From contig DASCQF010000126.1 in NCBI GenBank assembly GCA_036012905.1, positions 20,387 through 84,386 on the forward strand: 64,000 nucleotides of DNA, given 5' to 3'. The position numbers and the translations under genes were made by a program. The notes under the pieces were generated by a model. The model worked only from the letters and a program-made list of their open reading frames with translations. It was not told where the DNA came from and ran no database searches. Position 1 is the stretch's first letter, and every line of letters starts with the position of its first letter. The DNA is from NP936 sp002726085. Its GTDB lineage: Bacteria > Acidobacteriota > Vicinamibacteria > Vicinamibacterales > UBA8438. This document shows positions 25,004 to 32,432 of this stretch, piece after piece.

Positions 25004-25279
25004 TCAGGCCGCGTCATCGGTATCGACCGCGTCGACGATACCGACAATCGCCGCGTCGATCGGACGGTCGGTGAGCCCAGCGGCCATTCGCGCCGAGCTG
25101 CCGCTGACCACCAGCACCGTTTCGGCGGCACCTGCGTCAACCGTGTCGACCGCCACCAGCGAGGCCCCATGCGCTTCACCATCGGGTGACACCGGCTGCA
25201 CGAGCAACAGCTTGCTCCCGACCAGCCGGTCGTCCTTGCGGGTCGCGACGACGGTGCCTACCACCTTTGCGAGGATCAT
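25004..25279 (-). CDS. EutN/CcmL-family microcompartment vertex protein (3)
   Basis: A third BMC-P shell protein, 91 residues from the ATG at 25279 (MILAKVVGTVVATRKDDRLVG). It carries AVDTVDAGAAETVLVVSGSSARM and the end PIDAAIVGIVDAVDTDDAA. An upstream in-frame codon would add eight residues, but the chosen start matches the family. It lies 71 bp after the BMC hexamer gene. Confidence 0.93.
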   Translation of the reverse strand: MILAKVVGTVVATRKDDRLVGSKLLLVQPVSPDGEAHGASLVAVDTVDAGAAETVLVVSGSSARMAAGLTDRPIDAAIVGIVDAVDTDDAA

Positions 25280-25350
25280 GACGTCTAGATAGGAACGTGT
25301 CACACGAAGACGGCGCCCTCGCGTGGTGCGACGGCGGCCTGTCGGGCACG

Positions 25351-25638
25351 CTACTTACCCGTGCTCTTGCCGATCGGCAGGGCGTCTTCGACGTTGGCGT
25401 GGGGTCGCGGGATTACGTGCACCGCCACGAGTTCGCCGACACGACGCGCGGCAGCGGCGCCGGCGTCGGTGGCCGCCTTCACGGCCGCCACGTCTCCCCG
25501 CACGATCGTGGTCACGAGGCCCGCGCCGATCTTTTCCCAGCCGACCAGAGTCACCTTGGCGGCCTTGACCATGGCGTCCGATGCTTCGATCATCGCGACG
25601 AGTCCCTTGGTCTCCACCATTCCCAGCGCCTCGCCCAT
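25351..25638 (-). CDS. BMC-domain shell hexamer protein (PduA/EutM/CcmK type)
   Basis: A single-domain BMC-H protein forming the hexagonal tiles of a microcompartment shell; its central pore passes metabolites. The 95-residue protein begins EALGMVETKGLVAMIEASDAMVKAAKVTLVGWEKIGAG and has the conserved VVRGDVAAVKAA-like strand IVRGDVAAVKAATDAG. A short Lys/Thr-rich tail follows. It is the only hexamer gene in this locus, 13 bp downstream of the aldolase gene. Confidence 0.96.
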   Translation of the reverse strand: MGEALGMVETKGLVAMIEASDAMVKAAKVTLVGWEKIGAGLVTTIVRGDVAAVKAATDAGAAAARRVGELVAVHVIPRPHANVEDALPIGKSTGK

Positions 25639-25651
25639 TCCATGCCTCCAA

Positions 25652-26572
25652 CTACTGCAACTGCTTCACGGCATCTGCGATCAGTGCCGTCAGCTCGCGG
25701 TATGTTAATCGAATTTCCTCATCCGAACCTAGCAACCCGGAACCAAGGTCCAATGGCTGACGACCGGAACCGCCATGGGATTCATCACTGGCGTCCCGCG
25801 TTCCGGCCCGACTGGAATCGACCGCCTGCGTGTCGACCACCTGCTCGCCAGGCTGCGCCGGCGCCTCGAGCGTTTGGCAACTGAGGTCGGGGCCGTTTTC
25901 CGGGTCCGTCGGGCAGATCGGCGCCGGTGCCGCGATGCCGTAGCGATCCCGAAGGTCCTGCAGCCGGTTCACCTCTTCTCGCGATAGAAGCCGCTCTCGG
26001 CCCAACTGTCTGGCCACGAGGCTGATCCGTGCGAAGTGCTCCACCGTTTCCATCTTGTAGTAGGCCGCAAACAGCTCATCCGCAACCGTCAGGGCGCCAT
26101 GATTGGCGAGCAACAACCCGTCGTGCGCGCGGATGTACTGCCGCACGGCATCGGCCAGCTCGCTGGTGGAGGGGGTGCCGTAATCGGCGATCGGAATGCT
26201 GCCCAGCGTGGTGACCACCTCCGCCAGCACCGCGCGATCGAGCGGAATCCCAGCGACGGCAAACCCGGTCGCGGTCGGCGGGTGCGCGTGCACGACGGCC
26301 TTGATCTCCGGCCGGTTCTCGTAGACCGCCAGGTGCATGAGGATCTCGGACGACGGCTCGCGCTCACCGGTGAGCTTGCCCCCGGCGAGGTCGGTCGTGA
26401 CCATCATGTCCGGCGTCATGAAGCCCTTCGACACGCCGGTCGGCGTCGTCAGTAGCCGGTCGCCTTCGAGGCGGACACTGATGTTCCCGTCGTTCGACGC
26501 GACAAAGCCGCGCTCGTGCAGCCGACGCCCGACTTCGACGATGTCGGCCCTGAGCCGCTCTTCAGTCTGCAT
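25652..26572 (-). CDS. Class II aldolase with a C-terminal encapsulation-peptide-like helix
   Basis: A zinc-dependent class II aldolase of the fuculose-phosphate/adducin family that would split a phosphorylated deoxysugar into DHAP and lactaldehyde (substrate inferred). Residues 1-215 are the catalytic domain: SDGNIS-like NDGNISVRL, GEREPSSEILMHLAVY with the acid/base Glu, VVHAHPPTAT and LLANHGAL zinc ligands. A Gly/Ser/Asp-rich linker of about 70 residues follows. A short amphipathic helix, about residues 285-306 (EEIRLTYRELTALIADAVKQ), comes last. That layout matches known BMC cargo-targeting peptides. It is the first gene of the BMC set. Confidence 0.9.
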   Translation of the reverse strand: MQTEERLRADIVEVGRRLHERGFVASNDGNISVRLEGDRLLTTPTGVSKGFMTPDMMVTTDLAGGKLTGEREPSSEILMHLAVYENRPEIKAVVHAHPPTATGFAVAGIPLDRAVLAEVVTTLGSIPIADYGTPSTSELADAVRQYIRAHDGLLLANHGALTVADELFAAYYKMETVEHFARISLVARQLGRERLLSREEVNRLQDLRDRYGIAAPAPICPTDPENGPDLSCQTLEAPAQPGEQVVDTQAVDSSRAGTRDASDESHGGSGRQPLDLGSGLLGSDEEIRLTYRELTALIADAVKQLQ

Positions 26573-26585
26573 CTACTGACCCGAA

Positions 26586-26855
26586 TCAGACGCTCGGTGC
26601 TCGCTTCCCCTGCTGAAACGCCGCGCGACAGTCTTCCGAGCAGAAATGGTGCACCTCGCCCCGACGACGCGTGGTCAGGGCACGCGACTGGTCGATGTAG
26701 GTGCCGCACACCGGGTCACGGACCAACCTGACCCTCTCTGCGGGAGGCACCTGCGGCCGGCTGGCTGCTCCTTGAACGAGACCGCCGAGAAACTTCCAGA
26801 CGAGCCGCACCAGCAGCATCACGACCAGGAACCGGATGAGCCAGCCAAATACCAT
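26586..26855 (-). CDS. Small membrane-anchored YHS/TRASH-like metal-binding protein
   Basis: An 89-residue protein with an N-terminal hydrophobic helix (WLIRFLVVMLLVRLVWKFL) and a C-terminal Cys set (DPVCGTYIDQ, then FCSEDCRAAF). The pattern resembles YHS/TRASH or PP0621-type domains, thought to bind a metal ion. It is 13 bp upstream of the aldolase start and may be co-transcribed, but nothing links it to the shell. Confidence 0.8.
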   Translation of the reverse strand: MVFGWLIRFLVVMLLVRLVWKFLGGLVQGAASRPQVPPAERVRLVRDPVCGTYIDQSRALTTRRRGEVHHFCSEDCRAAFQQGKRAPSV

Positions 26856-26887
26856 GAGATAGCGGCAGGCAATGCGCGATCGTGCCG

Positions 26888-27475
26888 CTAGTGCGCGGCG
26901 CGAAGGCGTTCCATGGCGTCGGCAGCGGCCAATGCCTCAGGGGTGCCAGGAGCAACGCGTAGAACCTCTTCCCAGGCCTCGAACGCGCCATCGAGGTCCT
27001 GATTACCAAAGGCGCGCACGATGCCGAGGCTCAAGATCGTCTTGGCATGCGCCGGGTCGACCTCGAGGGACCGGGCGAGCTGGGCCAACGCGCGTTCGGT
27101 GTCGTCGAGGTAGAAGTAGGCCACGGCGAGATCGGTGCTGACGTCGACCGCCTTCGGGTCGAGCGTGAGTGCCTCCTCGAACCACGGGATCGCATCCTCG
27201 AACTGTTGCGAGTTGAAATAGAGGTTGCCGAGATCGACGCGCACCTGGACGTCGTCCGGCGCACCCTCGGCGGTCTCACGCAACTGGGCCGCCCGCGTCT
27301 CATCGAGCGGCGGCGGCTCGGGCGCCGGCGGGACCGGGGCGGGGGGGAGCGGGGACGACGACGACGCGATCGCCTCAACCGGCTCCGCCGGCCGCTGGCT
27401 CCACACAATCCAGCCCATCAGACCGGCGGCGAGCACTAGCGAGGCGAGGAGTGGGATGGTCTCAGTACGATTCAT
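26888..27475 (-). CDS. Membrane-anchored tetratricopeptide repeat protein
   Basis: A 195-residue protein with one N-terminal membrane helix (PLLASLVLAAGLMGWIVW), a Pro-rich linker, and three to four TPR units. Examples are VQVRVDLGNLYFNSQQFEDAIPWFEEALTLDP and VDVSTDLAVAYFYLDDTERALAQLARSLEVDP. Such proteins usually act as protein-interaction scaffolds in the periplasm. It lies between pdxJ and the YHS protein. Confidence 0.88.
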   Translation of the reverse strand: MNRTETIPLLASLVLAAGLMGWIVWSQRPAEPVEAIASSSSPLPPAPVPPAPEPPPLDETRAAQLRETAEGAPDDVQVRVDLGNLYFNSQQFEDAIPWFEEALTLDPKAVDVSTDLAVAYFYLDDTERALAQLARSLEVDPAHAKTILSLGIVRAFGNQDLDGAFEAWEEVLRVAPGTPEALAAADAMERLRAAH

Positions 27476-27550
27476 CAGACGTGTCGAGTCCCTTCGTGCC
27501 GATCATAGCAACGCTGCCGGAACAGCGTCCAGCGGGGCACACCGGCGGCA

Positions 27551-28258
27551 TCAACCAAGTAGGGCGATCATCTCCCGAACCGCGCGTTCGAGACCAACCA
27601 GCACCGCGCGGGAGACGATGCTGTGACCGATGTTCAGCTCGACGATCTCCGGAATGGCGGCGACCGGCTTGACGTTGGTGTAGGTCAACCCGTGACCGCC
27701 CAGCACCTCGAGCCCCTCCTCGTGGGCCTTGCGAGCCGCCTGCTGAACCCGCGCGAGCTCCACCGTTCGGCCTTCGGGGTTGGCGTCGGCGTAAGGACCC
27801 GTGTTTATTTCGACCGCGGTAGCGCCCGTCGTACGTGCCAAGGCGATCTGGTCGGGCGCCGCGTCGATGAACAGGCTGGCAGCGATGTCCGCCGTCTGGA
27901 GCCGACTCACGACATCGGCGATCACCGTCTGGTGCCGCCCGATATCGAGCCCACCGGTCGTGGTCACCTCGTTGGGATGCTCCGGAACCAATGTGACCTG
28001 GTCCGGTGTCAGCTCGGTGGCAATCGCGACCATCGCGTCGGTCGCCGCCATCTCCACGTTGAGTCGGGTCGACACCATCTCACAGAGGAGCCGCAGGTCG
28101 CGGTCCTGGATGTGCCGCCGATCACCGCGTAGATGTATGGTGATGCCGTCGGCGCCGGCCAACTCTGCCAGTGCCGCCGCCGTCACCGGCTCCGGTTCGC
28201 GCGCGCGGCGCGCTTGTCGGATAGTCGCCACGTGGTCGATGTTGACACCCAGCCGCAT
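27551..28258 (-). CDS. pdxJ: Pyridoxine 5'-phosphate synthase
   Basis: Makes pyridoxine 5'-phosphate from 1-deoxyxylulose 5-phosphate and 3-amino-2-oxopropyl phosphate. The start is the ATG at 28258, preceded by GGAGGG at a good distance, giving MRLGVNIDHVATIRQARR and 235 residues. Conserved motifs are GADGITIHLRGDRRHIQD, TLVPEHPNEVTTTGG and VLGGHGLTYTNV. It sits downstream of glmM, separated by a heptamer array. Confidence 0.96.
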   Translation of the reverse strand: MRLGVNIDHVATIRQARRAREPEPVTAAALAELAGADGITIHLRGDRRHIQDRDLRLLCEMVSTRLNVEMAATDAMVAIATELTPDQVTLVPEHPNEVTTTGGLDIGRHQTVIADVVSRLQTADIAASLFIDAAPDQIALARTTGATAVEINTGPYADANPEGRTVELARVQQAARKAHEEGLEVLGGHGLTYTNVKPVAAIPEIVELNIGHSIVSRAVLVGLERAVREMIALLG

Positions 28259-28291
28259 GATCCCTCCATCACGGTCAGACATTAGAAGTGG

Positions 28292-28346
28292 TGGCGAAGC
28301 CCACAGGCTTTCTCCTGTCTCCTGCCTCCTGTCTCCCGACTTCTAG
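28292..28346. repeat. Hairpin-capped heptamer repeat (family A)
   Basis: GGCGAAGCCCACAGGCTTTC cap followed by TCCTGTC, TCCTGCC, TCCTGTC, TCCCGAC units and TTCTAGAGC, between pdxJ and glmM. Confidence 0.8.
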
Positions 28347-28356
28347 AGCATTCGTC

Positions 28357-29706
28357 CTACCCGAGCTCTGCCCGCACGCGTTGCTCAATCGTCTCGGCGA
28401 GACCCTCGATCGCTGCCTGATCAGGTCCTTCTACCATGATCCGCACAAGCGGCTCTGTTCCCGAGTAGCGGACGAGTACTCGACCCTCCCCCTCGAGATC
28501 GCGCTCGGCCCTCTCGATGAGCTGTGACACCTCCGGGAGCTCCGCCAGCGCAGTCCGCCGTCGCACCCGCACGTTCACCAGCACCTGGGGCAACGGCACC
28601 AGGTCAGCAGCCAGGTCGGCCAGATCCCGTCCGGTCTCGATGACCGCCCGCGCAACTATCAAGGCGGTGGCCAGCCCGTCTCCGGTCGCCAGGTGGTCGG
28701 CGAAGATGATGTGCCCAGACTGCTCGCCACCGAGCGCGAGGCCGCGCCGGGTCATCTCTGCCCACACCAGCCGGTCCCCCACCGAACACCGGTGGACGGT
28801 AATGCCATCGGCGCGCAGGGCGTGCTCGAGCCCGATATTGCTCATCACAGTCGCCACCACCGCGCGTTGAGGCAGCCGCCCCTCCGCTGCCAGCCAGCGG
28901 GCCCCGATCAGCAACACCGCATCGCCATTGACCACCGCGCCGCGATGGTCAACAAATACCACCCGGTCGCCATCACCGTCGAAGGCGGCTCCCAGCCGGC
29001 ATCCCCGCTCGACCACCGCCCGCGCCAACCGCTCGGGGTGTGTGGAGCCGCAGTCGAGATTGATGTTCCGACCATCCGGCGCATCGTGCAGCACGATCGG
29101 ATCCATCCCCAGCCGACGCAACACGGCCGGCGCGATCTGGCTGGTGGCACCGTGTGCGCAGTCGACGGCGATGCCCAGGTCCGCTGGTGCCTGCACGCCG
29201 TCAAACAGCCGACTGGTGTGCACGATGTAGGGCTCGCCGCACGCGACGGTCTTGGGCGACGGAACCGGCGAATCCGGCACCACCCAGGTCTGGTCGGCGA
29301 CCAGCGCCGCGATCCGCGTCTCGAGGCCATCGTCCGCCTTCTCGCCGCTTCCGGTAATGACCTTGACCCCGTTATCCTGAAATGGATTGTGCGAGGCAGA
29401 GACGACGATGCCGGCATCGAACCCGCCGTCACGGGTGAGAAAGGCGATTGCCGGTGTCGACAGGAGGCCGCCATTTGTGATGCTCGCCGCCTCGGTCGCC
29501 AATCCGCGCGCCAACTGGCCGGTGATCCACTCACCCGACTCGCGCGTGTCGCGACCGATGAGCACGCGCAGGGAGCCATCCGGACGTCTGCAGGTCCTGG
29601 CGATCGACGCACCAAGCCGTGCAAGGGTGCGCTTGTCGAGTGGAAACTCGCCGGGCGTGCCCCGAACGCCATCAGTCCCGAACAATCTGGCGGAGGAGAG
29701 GTTCAC
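28357..29706 (-). CDS. glmM: Phosphoglucosamine mutase
   Basis: Interconverts glucosamine 6-phosphate and glucosamine 1-phosphate for UDP-GlcNAc, hence peptidoglycan and LPS. The 449-residue protein begins LFGTDGVRGTPGEFPLD. It has the active-site phosphoserine loop VVSASHNPFQDNGVK, the metal-binding DGDGDRV and the phosphate-binding RYSGTEPLVRIMVEG. The GTG start overlaps the cdaR stop (GTGA), giving the classic cdaA-cdaR-glmM order. Confidence 0.97.
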   Translation of the reverse strand: MNLSSARLFGTDGVRGTPGEFPLDKRTLARLGASIARTCRRPDGSLRVLIGRDTRESGEWITGQLARGLATEAASITNGGLLSTPAIAFLTRDGGFDAGIVVSASHNPFQDNGVKVITGSGEKADDGLETRIAALVADQTWVVPDSPVPSPKTVACGEPYIVHTSRLFDGVQAPADLGIAVDCAHGATSQIAPAVLRRLGMDPIVLHDAPDGRNINLDCGSTHPERLARAVVERGCRLGAAFDGDGDRVVFVDHRGAVVNGDAVLLIGARWLAAEGRLPQRAVVATVMSNIGLEHALRADGITVHRCSVGDRLVWAEMTRRGLALGGEQSGHIIFADHLATGDGLATALIVARAVIETGRDLADLAADLVPLPQVLVNVRVRRRTALAELPEVSQLIERAERDLEGEGRVLVRYSGTEPLVRIMVEGPDQAAIEGLAETIEQRVRAELG

Positions 29707-30620
29707 CGAAGCCCGACCTGCACCGTTTGCGGCTCGACCTGGGTGACTTCAAACGCGCGGTGGGCCTCGACTGTCACCGACTGATTGTAGGTGCCGACCC
29801 CCAAACCGGCAAGATCGACAAAGGCGCCGACCGCGTTGTTGTCGAGCCCGCGCATCTGGTCTGGGGGGCCATGCACGGTGACGGTGACAGACGCTGGTGT
29901 GACCGTGACAGACACACCGGACGCCACGTTGCGCACACGCACCGGCACCTCAACCAGCGTGCGCTCCACGGGCGCTCGAACGATCTCCACCGTGACCCGC
30001 GCGGCGCGTGGCGTCTCGAGCCGCAGATTCGGGTCCTCCACACCGACCGTGACCACTTGCTCGACCGGCACCGCCAGGTTCGTCACGTCGATTGGCTCGG
30101 TAATCGCTTCGGTCAGCTGCCGTAACCGGCTCAGCGGGCCGACGACCGCCACGGTCGCAGGATCGGCGACGATCCGGGCGACGACGAACCCGGGGGCCGG
30201 CTCCCCTTTCACCGCCGGAAAGACCGGCACCATGCGGGGCGCCCCTTCCACCTCGAGCGTCAACGTCACTGTCGACGGGATCACCTGGGTGACCTCGACA
30301 CCGAGCGGCGCACGGATGCGGCCAGCCGCCATATCGAACAGCCGCGTTCCTGGACGCTCAGCGCCCAGGTCGATGATCGCCGCCACTTCACCCGCCTCGA
30401 GACGCCGCAGCACCGCCGACGAGCCGCGCAACCGGACTTCCACCGTCTCCGGCAAATCCCCCAGGATCTCCACCGAGTCCGACAGATTCTCGAATTCCAG
30501 CGGAATCTGCAGACCCCGCTCCGAGATCGGCTCCCCGGCGACCGTCAGCCAGAGCAGCACGGCCAACGCGATCGCGAACACCTTCAGCCCGAGGTCCCGA
30601 AAAAATGGAAGCGCCATCAT
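29703..30620 (-). CDS. cdaR: YbbR-domain protein CdaR
   Basis: A membrane-anchored protein that controls the diadenylate cyclase CdaA. The 305-residue protein has an N-terminal membrane helix (LKVFAIALAVLLWLTVAG) and several YbbR repeats facing outside. Repeat hallmarks are VQIPLEFENLSDSVEIL-like LQIPLEFENLSDSV, the LRGSSAVLRRL segment and VRNVASGVSVTVTPASVTV. Its start overlaps the cdaA stop and its stop overlaps the glmM start, strong evidence of one operon. Confidence 0.93.
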   Translation of the reverse strand: MMALPFFRDLGLKVFAIALAVLLWLTVAGEPISERGLQIPLEFENLSDSVEILGDLPETVEVRLRGSSAVLRRLEAGEVAAIIDLGAERPGTRLFDMAAGRIRAPLGVEVTQVIPSTVTLTLEVEGAPRMVPVFPAVKGEPAPGFVVARIVADPATVAVVGPLSRLRQLTEAITEPIDVTNLAVPVEQVVTVGVEDPNLRLETPRAARVTVEIVRAPVERTLVEVPVRVRNVASGVSVTVTPASVTVTVHGPPDQMRGLDNNAVGAFVDLAGLGVGTYNQSVTVEAHRAFEVTQVEPQTVQVGLR

Positions 30621-31435
30621 GCGTCGAGCGGTCTCGCCTCCTCACGAGGCTTCAGTCGTGCACGGTGCAACATCAGCGCCTCGAGCCGATAGCGTAGCCG
30701 TTCCAGCTCGAGATCCTGCTCTATCTGTCCGTCGAGCACCAATGAGAGACGGCCGGTCTCTTCCGAGACCACGAGCGCAACCGCATCGGTTTCCTCGCTC
30801 AACCCGATGGCCGCGCGGTGACGTGTGCCCAGATCTCTGCTGACTCGGGGATTGACCGTCAGCGGGAGAAAACAGGCGGCGGCGGCGACCCGATCCTGCT
30901 GGATGACGACCGCGCCATCGTGCATCGGCGCACCCGGGCGGAAGACACTGACCAGCAGGTCGTAGCTGACGGCCGCATCCAGCGGAATGCCACTCTCGAC
31001 ATAGTTGCGCAGCCCGATCTCTCGTTCGATCGCAATGATGGCACCCACGCGCTGCTCGGCCAACATCCGCAAGGCTACGACGATTTCCTCGATCGTCTCG
31101 TCGGTCGTCTCCGGACGATTGAGATAACGAAAAAACGGCGCCCGCCCGAAATGCACGAGGGCGCGCCGGATATCCGACTGGAACAGCACGATCGCTGCGA
31201 AGACGATGTAGCCGAACATGTCGCGGATCAACCAGTCGAGCGTCTGCAGCGGAGTGAACTGCGACGCGTAGTACAGCACGACGATCACACCGCCACCAAT
31301 GAGAATCTGTACCGCGTGCGTGCGACGGACCAGCTTCAAAAGCTCGTAGATCAGCAGTGAGACAATCGCGATATCGAGCAGGTCCCACCATCCGACCCGG
31401 TTCAGCCGCACCACGCTGGTCAGACTCTCAATCAT
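30617..31435 (-). CDS. cdaA: Diadenylate cyclase CdaA (DisA_N domain)
   Basis: Makes the second messenger c-di-AMP from ATP. From the ATG at 31435 (272 residues) it has three N-terminal membrane helices, then a DAC domain with the catalytic DGA motif (MHDGAVVIQQD) and the RHR motif (LGTRHRAAIGLSEETDA). Start and stop both overlap neighbours by ATGA-type junctions. The c-di-AMP receptors are not visible in the window. A longer upstream frame is rejected because the overlap start fits both the family and the operon. Confidence 0.95.
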   Translation of the reverse strand: MIESLTSVVRLNRVGWWDLLDIAIVSLLIYELLKLVRRTHAVQILIGGGVIVVLYYASQFTPLQTLDWLIRDMFGYIVFAAIVLFQSDIRRALVHFGRAPFFRYLNRPETTDETIEEIVVALRMLAEQRVGAIIAIEREIGLRNYVESGIPLDAAVSYDLLVSVFRPGAPMHDGAVVIQQDRVAAAACFLPLTVNPRVSRDLGTRHRAAIGLSEETDAVALVVSEETGRLSLVLDGQIEQDLELERLRYRLEALMLHRARLKPREEARPLDA

Positions 31436-32328
31436 TGCGCGTGTCCTGCCTCCTGCGAGCCACTCGGCGCGGTCCCATTCGCCCGGATTCGATCCGCCAC
31501 CTTCACCACCTGCGCCATCTCGCGCACCCGATGCACGCGTACGATGTGCGCGCCACCCAGGACCGCTGCCGTGACGGCGGCCGCAGTTCTCCACTCGCGG
31601 TCGTCCGCGCCGCCACCGCCATCCTCGACCAAGAACGACTTTCGCGAGGGACCGACCAGCATCGGGCGGTCCAGCGGCGCCAGGCGGTCAAGGGCCGCCA
31701 GTGCCGCGTAGGTGTGTTCAGCACGCTTGGCGAACCCGAGACCGGGATCGATGATGATCCGGGAACGGTCGACGCCGGCGTCTATCGCCGCGTCGATCCG
31801 ACCACCGAGCTCAGCGGCCACCTCTACGCCGACATCGTCATACTCGGCCTCACGGTACATATTGCGCGCTCGTCCCCGATTGTGCATCAGGACCAGCGCA
31901 GCGCCACGCGCTGCCACCACCGGTGCCAGCGCGGGCTCGTAGAGCAGCCCCGATACGTCGTTGACGATCACCGCGCCATGATCGAGCGCAACACGCGCGA
32001 CCTCGGCTTTGTAGGTGTCGATCGACACCGGCACCCGCACTCGCCCCATTAGCTGGTCGAGCACCGGCACCACGCGCGCGAGCTCTTCCTCGACCGACAC
32101 CGCGGAGGCTCCGGGCCGGGTCGACTCGCCCCCGATGTCCAGCAGATCGGCGCCGTCGGCCTCCATGTGCTGCGCGTGCTCCAGGGCGCGACTCGGGTCC
32201 AGGCACAGCCCGGCATCGGAGAACGAGTCCGGGGTCACGTTGACGATCCCCATCACCAGCGTCCGGCCGCCGAGGTGGAGCGGGGCCATCGCCGGCAGCG
32301 GCACCGTGTAGTGACGTCGAGAAGACAT
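31432..32328 (-). CDS. folP: Dihydropteroate synthase
   Basis: Joins p-aminobenzoate to the pterin pyrophosphate in folate synthesis; it is the target of sulfonamides. The 298-residue protein shows MGIVNVTPDSFSDAG, ADLLDIGGESTRPGA, VPVSIDTYKAEVARVALDHGA and the C-terminal LVGPSRKSFL. Its stop overlaps the cdaA start. It lies between ftsH and cdaA, a common bacterial arrangement. Confidence 0.96.
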   Translation of the reverse strand: MSSRRHYTVPLPAMAPLHLGGRTLVMGIVNVTPDSFSDAGLCLDPSRALEHAQHMEADGADLLDIGGESTRPGASAVSVEEELARVVPVLDQLMGRVRVPVSIDTYKAEVARVALDHGAVIVNDVSGLLYEPALAPVVAARGAALVLMHNRGRARNMYREAEYDDVGVEVAAELGGRIDAAIDAGVDRSRIIIDPGLGFAKRAEHTYAALAALDRLAPLDRPMLVGPSRKSFLVEDGGGGADDREWRTAAAVTAAVLGGAHIVRVHRVREMAQVVKVADRIRANGTAPSGSQEAGHAQ

Positions 32329-32353
32329 GACGGGTCCCTAGAGACCACCCCAA

Positions 32354-32405
32354 TGGAGGCAGGAGTCAGGAGGCAGGAGACGGGAGAAGCCGGGGGGCTT
32401 CGCCG
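32354..32405. repeat. Hairpin-capped heptamer repeat (family A), reverse
   Basis: Reverse-orientation array (GGCAGGA, GTCAGGA, GGCAGGA, GACGGGA) ending in an AGAAGCC...GGCTTCGCC hairpin, between folP and ftsH. Confidence 0.8.
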
Positions 32406-32432
32406 TCCTCTGGTCCGGCCTGGATGGGACCA

